Below are positions 15,798 through 26,200 of a stretch of DNA of 57,165 bases, piece after piece (the stretch's first letter is position 1; every line of letters starts with the position of its first letter). The stretch covers positions 1 through 57,165 of IMG/VR virus record IMGVR_UViG_3300046006_000628, one strand, 5' to 3'. Under the pieces are notes generated by a model. The model saw only the letters and a program-made list of their open reading frames with translations. It searched no databases and was not told the DNA's origin. The stretch is from a virus. The position numbers and the translations under genes are program-made.

Positions 15798-16072
15798 GCT
15801 TGCTGAGACGGATACTTCAGGGTGTCAGCAGTGGCTCGGACAAAGGGGCGATTGCGAGTGCCCCAAGGCGCAGCCACCTGCTGGACGCTATGACGGAAGA
15901 AGGATCACCGGGCACCCTCACAGTAATGGCTATCCGCAACGGCTTTCTGGTAACCCGCAGGGTGTATAACCCCAACGGACCGGATCGGATCGAAGCTACC
16001 TACGCTGCTAACGCCGACGACTTGGGCCCGCAGATCATCGCTGAACTGGCGCAGCTGCGCCTCACTAAGTAA
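15794..16072 (+). CDS. hypothetical protein (92 aa)
   Basis: ATG 15794 overlaps the previous stop. The N-terminal part is basic and Ser/Gly-rich; the C-terminal part alternates beta-like segments (L-T-V-M-A-I-R-N-G-F-L-V) with an acidic-helical end. No domain is recognised. An alternative frame over the same bases gives a shorter, less plausible product. Confidence 0.5.
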   Translation: MSLLRRILQGVSSGSDKGAIASAPRRSHLLDAMTEEGSPGTLTVMAIRNGFLVTRRVYNPNGPDRIEATYAANADDLGPQIIAELAQLRLTK

Positions 16073-16091
16073 CGCTCACCGAGAGGACACC

Positions 16092-17099
16092 ATGAGCAAC
16101 ATCGTACCAACCAACATCCAAATCCCCGCCCACCTCGCTCGCGTGATGGGTCAGCCGTCGGCACTCGCTACCGCTCTGGCTGGTGGGCTCGCCGGAACCG
16201 CGGACTTCCCCCGCATCTCCATCAAAGGGGCACGGTTCCGCATCGTCGAGGGTGGCACTGAGACTGTCCTCGAAGACACCAAGCTGTCGGTCGTCATCGT
16301 GGGTGCCAACCCCCGTCTGTCGAAGACGTACTATGCAAAGACGTGGAGCCCGGACAGTGAGCCTGCCTCGCCGGACTGCTACTCTCTCGACGGACTTCGG
16401 CCGAACCCGGACAGCACGGCACCGCAGAACGATACCTGCGCCACCTGCCCGATGAACGCATGGGGTTCCAAGGTCACTCCCCAAGGGGCGAAGATCAAGG
16501 CGTGCGCCGACCAGAAGCGTCTGGCTGTCGTGGCCTCGAACGATCCGACCGGTCCGATTTACCTGCTGCAGGTTACGCCCGCCGCACTGAAGGGACTGGG
16601 TGCCTACCAGAAGGAACTGCAGATGCGGGGCATCCCCGTGGAAGCAGTCAAGACCGTGGCTACCTTCGACACCGACGCCAGCTTCCCCAAGCTGATGTTC
16701 AAGTTCGGCGGGTTCCTCGACGAGGCAGAGTACGCAGCGGTTGAAGAACTGTTCGGCTCGGAAAAGGTCATGGACGTCACCGGTGAGCGCGAGACACCAG
16801 CGCCAGCAGAGCCGGCACCCAAGCCCAAGCCTGTGTCCGTGACAGCCACGCCGAAGCCCAAGCCTGCACCCGCACCGGTGGTCGAGGAAGAAGCTCCTGC
16901 ACCCAAGCGTGGGTTCGGTGCCAAGGCAGCACCGGTGGTCGAGGAAGACGAGGTGATCGAAGAAGCCCCGGCACCCAAGCCGAAGGCCGCAGCACCCAAG
17001 CCCGCACCGAAGGCAGCGCCCAAGGTCGAAGCCAAGGGTAGCACCAACCTCGCTGATGAAATCGCTGCACTGATGGGGGACATGGATGACGACGACTGA
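16092..17099 (+). CDS. putative ssDNA-binding protein with acidic C-terminal tail
   Basis: The protein has 335 residues. The N-terminal 220 form one domain with a likely zinc site (C-A-T-C-P-M-N and further cysteines, C-Y and K-A-C-A-D-Q). Residues about 235-310 are a low-complexity P/A/K/E linker with repeated A-P-K-P-K blocks. The last 20 residues end in E-I-A-A-L-M-G-D-M-D-D-D-D, the acidic tip seen on single-strand binding proteins that recruit replication partners. Its place between the helicase and the primase-helicase supports a replication role. The assignment rests on architecture, not on a named motif. Confidence 0.65.
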   Translation: MSNIVPTNIQIPAHLARVMGQPSALATALAGGLAGTADFPRISIKGARFRIVEGGTETVLEDTKLSVVIVGANPRLSKTYYAKTWSPDSEPASPDCYSLDGLRPNPDSTAPQNDTCATCPMNAWGSKVTPQGAKIKACADQKRLAVVASNDPTGPIYLLQVTPAALKGLGAYQKELQMRGIPVEAVKTVATFDTDASFPKLMFKFGGFLDEAEYAAVEELFGSEKVMDVTGERETPAPAEPAPKPKPVSVTATPKPKPAPAPVVEEEAPAPKRGFGAKAAPVVEEDEVIEEAPAPKPKAAAPKPAPKAAPKVEAKGSTNLADEIAALMGDMDDDD

Positions 17100-17376
17100 G
17101 GAGAAGCCGCTGGCCTTCGCGCGCATCGACGCGCTTAGGCGGCACATGCTCCTCACAAAGACACAGATGGCGCGGTTACTCGGGGTGTCCCGGGTAACCT
17201 ACCACGCTTGGGAGAAAGCGGGGGGTCCATCTAGGCGCAGCATCATGTATGCACGCGCAGTCTTGAAGGAGTTGCTACGGGTCATGGTGGAACACGAGTG
17301 GCCAACACCGACCGTCGTGGCTATGGATCAGGAAGACCGGCTCATTGAGCTACAAAAACTGATCCGGGTAGTGTAG
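17086..17376 (+). CDS. helix-turn-helix protein (XRE-like)
   Basis: The protein has 96 residues. Residues about 17-45 read as an HTH: R-H-M-L-L-T-K-T-Q-M-A-R-L-L-G-V, then R-V-T-Y-H-A-W-E-K-A-G-G, as in phage XRE or Cro-type DNA-binding domains. The rest is helical and could dimerise. It overlaps the end of the ssDNA-binding gene by 14 bases. A hairpin (17378-17399) follows its stop by one base, so it may be the last gene of a transcript segment. Confidence 0.7.
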   Translation: MTTTEEKPLAFARIDALRRHMLLTKTQMARLLGVSRVTYHAWEKAGGPSRRSIMYARAVLKELLRVMVEHEWPTPTVVAMDQEDRLIELQKLIRVV

Positions 17377-17377
17377 G

Positions 17378-17399
17378 AATGGGGGTTCACGCCCCCATT
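17378..17399 (+). terminator. intergenic hairpin, possible attenuator
   Basis: Perfect 8-bp stem: AATGGGGG at 17378-17385 pairs with CCCCCATT at 17392-17399 around the loop TTCACG. It begins one base after the stop of the HTH gene and lies 22 bases before the primase-helicase ATG. No T-run follows, so it is not a classical terminator. It could instead stabilise the upstream mRNA end or modulate translation. Confidence 0.55.
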
Positions 17400-17420
17400 C
17401 AACCGAGCAGGGTAGGGATA

Positions 17421-20294
17421 ATGGACACAATAGAGTTCTTCGGCCGGGTCCTTCCGGACACCGGTTACTATGTAGCCACGGTAATAAACCCAGATAGGAG
17501 AACCCAGAAGTCATACGAAACGATCGACGAGCTAACCAACGCCGTCATCCGGATCGACATCGCAGGTGGTAACGTCTACTACGCAATGTCCTCGTTCATC
17601 GAGGCGGGCAACCGCAAGCAGATCAACGTAGCTCGGACCAAGTCCCTCTTCATCGACATCGACTGTGGTGAAGAGAAGCCCTTCGCCGACCAGCGCGAGG
17701 GTGCCAAGGCACTGAAGGCGTTCTTAAAAGCCAGCCAGATGCCTGCTCCTATGATCATCTCGTCAGGCCGCGGCCTCCATGTGTACTGGCCCCTGACAGA
17801 AGCACTGCTACCCGAAGACTGGAAGCCACTGGCTGACGCACTCAAGGCCGCAGCGCTCCACCACAAGTTCGATATCGATAAGGCCGTGACCGGCGACAGC
17901 GCCCGAGTTCTCCGCCCGATTGGGACACACAACCCGAAGAACGGTGCCGAAGTAATCCTGATCAAGGACGCACCGGACAACGACCCCGCCACCCTACGCA
18001 CGCTGCTCTCCAAGTTCATGACACGCACCTCGGTGCCGTCCGCACCCCGTGGGTTCGCAGCACAGGGCAAGCCTGTGTCCAGCATTACGGGAGCACTTGC
18101 GTCCGGGCAGGAGTACGAGCCGGCTGATCCAGACAAGGTGATAGCAGGGTGCGCTCAGGTCCGGTGGGCCGTGACCAACCAGACAGACGTAGAGGAACCC
18201 TTCTGGTACGCCCTGATGGGCGTGGCTGCCTTCTGCGATGGGCCAGAAGCTACTGCCTTGACATGGTCAGATCAGCACCCCGGGTTCGACTACTCCAAGA
18301 CCATCCTCAAGGTGGAGCAGTGGCGTAAGCAGGCGACAGGCCCCACCACCTGCAAGAAGTTCAAGGACCTGCGTGAGAGCGGCTGCAAGAAGTGCCCCTT
18401 CGCCGGCAAGATAACCACGCCCGGCCAGATCGGCCGCACGATGGTGGAAGCAGAGGGCCCAGTCGAGGATGCCCTCGACATCGTGGCACGGGAAGTGCCT
18501 ATGCCCCCAGCCTTCAAGCGGCTGGCCAAGGGCGGTATCGCCCAGACTATCGACGACACAGACATCGAGGTAGTGCCGTTCGATCTGTATCCTGTGAGCT
18601 ACGGCATGGACGAAGCCCTTGGCTACGAGGTAGTGCGGTTCCACTGGAAGCGCCCACACAGAGGCTGGCAAGAGCTCAAGTTCCGGCAGGCGTACCTTGC
18701 CGATGGGAACCGCGAGTTCCCTACTGCCATCGCTGACCAAGGGATCGTGCTGCCCTTCAAAGCCCTGACCGAGAGGTTCCAGTACATGCTACGCTCATAC
18801 ATGGATGAACTCCGCACGCTGCGGACGACGACCAACCTCTACACCACCCTCGGGTGGAAGGAAGACAACACGCTGTTCGTGATAGGTGACAAGCAGGTTC
18901 GTAAGGACGAGCAGGGACAGACAGTCACTGAGGATGTGGTGCTATCCTCAACGGTACGCCGTGTCAGCAACGGGATGTACGGAACCAAGGGTGAGCACGA
19001 GAAGTGGATCAAGGCCACCAAGCTGATGGAAGTGGCTGAACTGCACGCGCACATCTTCGCCCTTGGGGTATCCATGTCAGCGCCGCTGTACCAGTTCACC
19101 GGCCTCAAGGGTGCAGTCCTCTCACTCTACGGGCCGACGGGCAGCGGCAAGACACTGGCCCAGCTGGCGCAGCAGTCAGTATGGGGCAACCCAAGCGAGC
19201 TACACTTCCAGTCCAAGTACACCCAGAACGCCCTGTTCACCCGGCTGTCGTTCTACTGCAACCTCCCCATGACGATCGACGAGACGACCATGATGCCCGA
19301 CAAGGAGGTCGGTGACTTCATCTACGGTGTCACGCAGGGACGCGACAAGAGCCGCCTCAACGCCCGGATCGAGGAGCGTGAGCCCAAGACATGGGCCGCG
19401 CCTGTGACGCTGTCCACCAACAGACCCATGAGCGGTAAGCTACTGGCTGCCTCGTTCGAGACGGACGCGCAGATGGCCCGCCTGCTGGAGCTATCGTTGG
19501 AGAGCTCTGACATCTTCACCAAGAGCACGGATGTAGGGCGCAAGTTCTACAATACGATCACCCGGAACTACGGTCATGTTGGTGGGTTCGTCCTCACATG
19601 GCTGGTGGAGAAGGGCGAGGCTGCGGTTACCAAGATGATCGCCGACCACATGGTCGCGTTCGAGAAGAAGTACAAAGTTCGGTTCACCGGTGAGGAGCGG
19701 TACTGGGAGGTGATGATCGTACTCGCCGACCTGATGAACAAGATCGCTGTCGAGAAGGGCTGGGTCGATTACGACTACGCCAAGGCCACTGAGTACGCCC
19801 TGCTGCAGGCTGGTATGATCCGGCGCAGCATCAGCGCCGCCAAGCTGGACGAGTTCGATCTGCTGGGTGAGTACCTCAACGAGATGCGTGACACCACTGT
19901 CACCGTAGCCCACACGGATAACGGCGCGTCCACCCCGCTGGACCCGAACAGCCTGCCCCGCGGCGAGGTCAGGATCAGGTTCGACCTCTATCGCAAGACG
20001 ATCGGTGCCCCCTATGACCGCGGCATCCTGCTGCTCGACCGGACCCACTTCCGCAAGTGGATGGCCAGCCGTGGTGGAGACTGGAAGAAGTTCAGCGACA
20101 CGCTCGCTACTGAGAACATCGACGCCACACCATCATCCAAGAAGGCCATGATGGGGCGGCTGACCCCGCTGCGCCTGCCGCAGACCTATGTGGTAGGGAT
20201 CAACCTTGCGCACGACCGCCTCAGCGACCTGCTCAACAACCAAGACAATCGGCCGGAGAGCATGACGCTGGGGCAGTTGCGGGCTGTGCTTTAG
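17421..20294 (+). CDS. primase-helicase fusion (AEP-like primase plus DUF927-like helicase)
   Basis: The protein has 957 residues from ATG 17421, preceded by AGGGTAGGGA; the ATG at 17379 sits inside the hairpin and is unlikely. The N-terminal domain has F-I-D-I-D-C (catalytic D79 and D81) followed by S-S-G-R-G-L-H-V-Y-W, the archaeo-eukaryotic primase pattern. After a linker with several cysteines, the C-terminal half has Walker A G-P-T-G-S-G-K-T (571-578) and Walker B I-D-E-T-T near 618, like DUF927 phage helicases. It is the likely replicative primase/helicase partner of the polymerase at 9899. It ends in convergence with the 2525-aa virion gene. Confidence 0.85.
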   Translation: MDTIEFFGRVLPDTGYYVATVINPDRRTQKSYETIDELTNAVIRIDIAGGNVYYAMSSFIEAGNRKQINVARTKSLFIDIDCGEEKPFADQREGAKALKAFLKASQMPAPMIISSGRGLHVYWPLTEALLPEDWKPLADALKAAALHHKFDIDKAVTGDSARVLRPIGTHNPKNGAEVILIKDAPDNDPATLRTLLSKFMTRTSVPSAPRGFAAQGKPVSSITGALASGQEYEPADPDKVIAGCAQVRWAVTNQTDVEEPFWYALMGVAAFCDGPEATALTWSDQHPGFDYSKTILKVEQWRKQATGPTTCKKFKDLRESGCKKCPFAGKITTPGQIGRTMVEAEGPVEDALDIVAREVPMPPAFKRLAKGGIAQTIDDTDIEVVPFDLYPVSYGMDEALGYEVVRFHWKRPHRGWQELKFRQAYLADGNREFPTAIADQGIVLPFKALTERFQYMLRSYMDELRTLRTTTNLYTTLGWKEDNTLFVIGDKQVRKDEQGQTVTEDVVLSSTVRRVSNGMYGTKGEHEKWIKATKLMEVAELHAHIFALGVSMSAPLYQFTGLKGAVLSLYGPTGSGKTLAQLAQQSVWGNPSELHFQSKYTQNALFTRLSFYCNLPMTIDETTMMPDKEVGDFIYGVTQGRDKSRLNARIEEREPKTWAAPVTLSTNRPMSGKLLAASFETDAQMARLLELSLESSDIFTKSTDVGRKFYNTITRNYGHVGGFVLTWLVEKGEAAVTKMIADHMVAFEKKYKVRFTGEERYWEVMIVLADLMNKIAVEKGWVDYDYAKATEYALLQAGMIRRSISAAKLDEFDLLGEYLNEMRDTTVTVAHTDNGASTPLDPNSLPRGEVRIRFDLYRKTIGAPYDRGILLLDRTHFRKWMASRGGDWKKFSDTLATENIDATPSSKKAMMGRLTPLRLPQTYVVGINLAHDRLSDLLNNQDNRPESMTLGQLRAVL

Positions 20295-23200
20295 TCGAAC
20301 CCAATCAGTTCGTTGGTGAGTTCAACCGCCTGTTGGTTGTTCTTACCGACGGACTGCATGAACCGCTGTGTGGCCGACATGTTGGCGAGTTTGTTGAGGC
20401 GCTGGTAGTTCTTCTCGAAGTTCTTGATCTCCAGAAGTGTGCCCTTGTTGACCTCGTTCCACTCTTTGACAGTGCGCCGGATGGATGCGGCCGTGGCCTT
20501 GTCACCAGACATCTCAGCTTTGAGCAACGCAGTGCGGAACTTGGTCACCACTTGCTTCTGGTAGTTCGTCTCACGCTTGGCCAGACGGATCACCTCGTAC
20601 TTCGACGCCACGGACACCGGTGTGAACCCGAGGACCCGGCCAATAAGCATACCCGTGGTCAGGTCTGGGTCGATGACGTAGCCGCGCTTGTCGATCACAG
20701 CCCCAGCGGAGTTGTAGGCCACGGCGTCACCGAGAGCACGCAGGATGGTGATAGGTCCACCGCGCATCGCATCCACTACCGTGGTTGTATCAGAGAACGG
20801 TGCTGCAGCGAGTTGGGAACCGCCTGTGAACGTGCCCTCGACGAACCCCCACGCAGGGCCGAGGACTTCTCTTACGGTGGCAGACAGCTCTTGTCCGGGC
20901 AGGAAGCCGGCGGTGCCGGGGAGGAAGTCTCCCGTGCCAAACCTACCCGCCACGTCGCTACCCAGCATGGAGGACAGAACGCCCTTCAAGATGTAGGGCG
21001 ATGCACCCGGCCAAATCTCGTCGATGAGGCGCGCAAGTTCCATGCGAACGCTGCCGGAAGTCGATCCTGTCCGCTGCAGTATGGTGTCAATGAAGTCCTC
21101 CCCGTCCTCAGCGAACGGCATACCAGCAAGCCCAGACGCAAGAAGGAGGGGGGCGATCATCATCGCCTTACCCGTAAGGCTCAACCGACTGAGCGTCTGG
21201 ATCGTCGTGGTTGGCCAGACCTTATACATGTAGAGGAACGACTGGAACCCCGACCGCCACACGGCAGGACGGGCCTTGGCACCATAGTCGCCGAGTGTGA
21301 GAAGCACACCCTGCGTAGCGAAGTCCGATGCTCTTGCGTGGATTCGCTTGTACTCAGCCGCTGTCAGTTTGTCGTTCGGGGCCTTACCGATCGCACTGGT
21401 CTGGCGTTGCCACTCCACGCGGAAGGCAGCGAGCGCAGCGGAGCGGCGCGTAGCTTGCTCGGACGACACGTAGAAGAACATCCACTTATCCAGTGCCTTC
21501 CTTACCGCTGGGTTCGTAGTGAAACCGCGCGAGGCACCGAGCAGACTATTGGCCTGCGCTGGTGTGAGGATACCGCTTAGGGTTTCTTTGCCGATGAACT
21601 CGGCTTCGGGTTTGGTCACATTCGGGTCGGTTTCCAGCCCGTCTGCTACCTGCAACCAGTACTTTCCAGTGTGCATTTTTAGCGCACGCTCAGAGAAGGA
21701 CAGACCACCCGAACCGCCCACGTCAGACACAGCCTTCAGGTACTGCGTGTAGGCGTTTGTAATACCCGCACCGCCGCCGAATCCGTTCTTCTCATTGTAG
21801 GTTCCCAGCCACGGGATGAAGTTGGTGAAGGGGCCGATGTTGTTCATGATCGGCTGCGTGAACGTACCACCCAGTTGCGACGCACCTGCCCACCGGCGGA
21901 CCCACGAGGCTACAGGACCAGAACCCCAGTCAGTTTCGTTAACATCACGGTTGCCGTTGATGAAGGCCATCATGCTCTGGCCTTCAGAGTAGAACTTGTT
22001 GCCGAGGTTCACTGACATGCCGTTCACCTTCGTGATGGTCTTACCCATCTTGTAGGCGTAGTCAGTGTACTCCCGCTTGGCGAGGTCCCTAGCACCTTCG
22101 CTCGCATTGGGGTTTACCAGCGCGGCGTCGTACGCTTTCTTCAGGTCGTCTAGTCTTTTGGTGTCACCGAACCACAGCTTGCGGCTGCCCGGCAGCTTCA
22201 GGTTCATCACCTTGTCTAGGGCCGGACGCATCTTGATCTTCGCGATCAGTGCAGAACGGCTATCCACGTGGCGAGCCATGGCTTCCATTGCGGTGACGCC
22301 GCCCTGCACTTCGTAGCCGGGGTTACCTGTCTGCTGCAGGCGCTTACGCGCCCGGGCGTCCTGCGCCGTCATCGCGACGATGATCTTCTCCAACTGGGAT
22401 GGCTTGATGTTAAGCCCGAACCGCTGGGCCCCGCGAAGGAACTCGTGGACGTTTAGCTCCAGTGAAGTATGGACCCCCGATGCCGCCGCGCTTACCTCGA
22501 AGCGAAGCTCAACAGACTGCGATGTGAAATCGCTCTTACCGTCTCTGCGTCCCTCGACTTTGTACACCCGCTTGGTCGTGCCGTCCTTGAGCGTGATGAT
22601 CTCGACGTCTGTGGTGCCTGCATCCACCGGCGTTGCGGTGTCCGACAGCGTGGCGTTGGCAAGGCTGGCGAGCGTCGTGGCTTCTTGGGCAGTACCGAAC
22701 ACACGGTAGGCTGCTTGGCCACGGGCATCTTCCGACAACTGTATGAACTCGTCGGTCCCCGGGACATAGGCAACCAAACGCATCTGGAACTGTTCGTCCT
22801 TGCGTACGATTGGGGTGTAACCCTGAGCCAGCATCTGGCGGACGCTCTCTTCTGCGCTGCTATACGAGCGCTCCGAGGCACCGATGTCCGTGATGGTTTT
22901 CTGCAGGAGGAACTCATTCTCCGCGGTTCTAGTTATGCGCTTACGCAGACCAACCAGTTGGGCGATGAAGTCGTCCGCCAGCTTGTCCTTGAAGTACACA
23001 CGGAGCGCGTCCTCCTTGGTGGTGTCGAATCCCTTAGCGATGAAAGCCTCATTCAGTATCTTTACGAACTCCGCAGCGGCTTTGGCGCTTCCATCGGTGG
23101 CTACTACGTTGCCTTCTACGATTTTCGAGCCGACGCTATACAACTCGTAGTGTTTGTCCATAGCCTGCCGAAGCATGGCTTCTTCTTTACCGGTGATTTT

Positions 23201-26200
23201 ATCTGTATCTGAGGTCAGCATGGACCCCACGGCTTCTATACCGTTCTTCCTGTCCTCTACCAGCGCCTCGTAGTTTGCTCGCACAAACTCCACATCGACC
23301 ATCTGCTCCACTTCGCGCACTGCGAGGTATGACTTCCAAGTCGGATGGGCCTTGTTCAGTTCGTCGGCGATCTTCTTATAGCGGTCGTCCTTGGCCAGTA
23401 TGGCTTTGGCTTCCGCTATCTCCAGCGTGCCAGCTTCGGCGTAGGCAGCGATCGTATCTTCGTTGGGCTTAACAGTGTCGCCCACGATGGTAAACATACG
23501 GGTGGGTTTGCCGGCATCCTTCAGGGCCTTGGTCACACTGGCAATCCGGGCCTCGACTTTACCGCGGATGTCGTCCTGCTGGCCGTAGTTCAACCTGCTG
23601 GCAGCCAGTTGCTCTGTCTCCGTGATACCGCCCACGACTTTGATACCGGCGATCCGGACCTCGCGGTCGAGTGCGTAGCGCAGTATTGCGTCGCTACGGT
23701 TCCTGATGTCAGCTGTTGTCTCTCCGCCCTTGGATAGGATTTCGTTTTGACGGGCCGATCCGGCGTTATCCAGTGCGTTGAACCCGGTCAGACTGAAGGC
23801 TTTGCGGAGTATGTTCTCCGCGTTGAGGGACAGTTTCTCTGTGTACGGCTTGAGGGCGGTGGTTATTTCATCCACGGTCCGGGGTAGGCCATGCACGTTG
23901 TAGATAAGCCGATCTACACTGCTGTTGTCGGTTGCAAAGCCCGACTTGAAGCGGCCCGTACCCTGCTGGTCGGTCCCAGACTCGATGTCCCTGATGTCCG
24001 TGAAGATGCTCTCGACGGTGAACAGGCTGTCCTGCTTGCCATTGCGGACGTAGCGCCGTGACATGCGCAGCAGGTGGCGCACCATGTCGTCACTGAACCG
24101 GAAGCCCACTGCATTGAGCGCAGTCTTCATAGCGCCCGCCAGCCGGCGCAGGAGCGACATGTCCAGCACGGCGGCATAATCAGCTAGGAACTCTTCGGTT
24201 GCCTCTCCACGGCTCAGCCCACGCACTTCTACGGCTTGGTCTACGATGGCGGCTACGCGTGGATCGCTGTTGTACACCTGATCCATGGCTGCGTTGAACG
24301 TACCAGCAGGCATGACCGACCGCAGGCCGTAGTGACCAAGGGCTTCGTGCGCGAGGACGAACCGGAGTTGCTGCTCAGTGCCGATGCGGTCGGTGAAAAT
24401 GATGACCTGCCCGTCACCAAAGGAGTAGCCCATGGCCGGGATGGTGTCGAAGTCACCCTGCGGCCGGGCCGCGACCGCTTGCTTGTAGAGCTCTGGGTTC
24501 TTGGCTTTGAGGTCCGCTTGGCTACGGGCCACGGTGATCTTGGGCGCACGCGCGAACTTCGAAGTGAAATTCTTGATCAGCATCTGCACTCGACCAGTAG
24601 CCAAGGGAGTTACAGGTTTGCCGTCGAGGTCCACAACCCCGTCGATTGTGTTCCATGTGGAAAGGAACGGCTTGCCGTCCGACTCAACGGGGACGACAAT
24701 CCGATTGCCCTTTTTGTCTGCCACCCTGTTCGGGTTGCCGTCAGCGTCGGCAAAGTCCACCAGCCTGAACTCTTTAGTTCCGACAGCGAGTACGGCTTTT
24801 GAGTCCTTTGCACGTAGTGCGGTGACCAGCCGTTTGAACTCAGCCGTCCAACCCGGCTGAGTGTTGGCTGTTTTGGCCCCGGAGTTCACATCCTTAATCA
24901 GTTGGCTCAGTGCAGCTACGTCTTGGTCCCCACCAACACGCGTGGCGGTTTCTTCGGCGATCTGTTCCGGGGTTTTTCGCGCGGGCGGTCGGCCCCCTTT
25001 GATCCGGTCCAATAGATCGACCTTCTCGCCGCGCGGCTTAGCCTTCGCGTCAAGCACAGGCGTGTCAACCTCAGCCTCGACCTCAGCCTCGACCTCAGCC
25101 TCGACCTCGGGCTCAGTGACAACGGGTTTGGGTTTAGGTCTGGGTGCGGGTGTGACCGCAGGTTCGGCGGCTTTAGCGGGGGCCTGTACCTCGGGTGCGG
25201 GTGTGACCACTGGTGCTGCCTGTCCCGTTGCCCCTTTGGGTTTGGGTGCATCGCCCTTCCTACCCCCCTTAAGGACTCGACTTTCTTGTGTGCCCTGATT
25301 GGCCTTCGCTGGTGGTGTGGTTTCAGGCGGCGGAGCCGTAACTTCGTCTACTACTTTCGATACTTTATCGGGGTTAGCCTCAATGGCAGCATCGACCCCA
25401 GCCATATCCTCCACCCCAAGGCGCTCCACGAGGGATATGTTCTGTTCATCTGTGAGGCCAGCGACGCGCTTACGCACAGCAGCTTTCTTGACAGCAGTCT
25501 GCTGAGCCTTGGTCAGGGCTTTTGGTTTGGCGGCGGGTGCGGCTGCCTTGGGGGTCTTCATCTTGTTCAGGCGGAGGTTTTTGTAGAGTGCCTCCGTCTG
25601 ATTACCTTCTTGGACCGCTGCCATCCATTTGCGCTGGGCCTTGGGTGTAAGATCGCGAAGTGTTGTCGCGCTGAAGTTCTTACCGGACTGCGGCCGGAAT
25701 CTCTCCCATGCAACTTCCGACTCCACGAAGGCATCCTGCAGAAAGAGCGCTGTATCCATGCGGGCGGGCTCGTCTTGCGCCGTTTTCTGTGCGTAAGCTT
25801 CCTCGATCTCGGCTTGCGTTTGCCGTCGCCCAAGTCCTTCCTGCCGCTGCGCTTCTAGGTCTGCTGCCTCTTGATCTGCGGCAGTCTGCTCTGCCGCAGC
25901 TTGCCGGGCAGCAGCGGCCTCTCTTTGCGCTAAGGCAGTGCGAAGGCCCTCAGCCATTGCTCCGCTAGGCGGGGCAGGCAGGCGCGCAGTGGATGCACCC
26001 GGTGCTAGAAGTGTAGCCCCCCTAGTACCTAAGGGTGCCGTGGTAGCCGGAGCGGTTGCAGCGGGTGCAGCACCGGGCGCAAGACCCGCAGGAGTACCGT
26101 AGTAGTCAGCCACAGGAGCAATACCCGGTGCGGGCAGCGCAGCAAGAGTTGGAGGTGCGGGAAGTCCAAGGAGCCGAGCTTGGCCGGCCGGGACCGCGTC

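Noticed and set aside
20333-21580. 415-codon plus-strand frame inside the 2525-residue gene
   Set aside because: Antisense shadow with R/H/G-rich sequence and no known motif.
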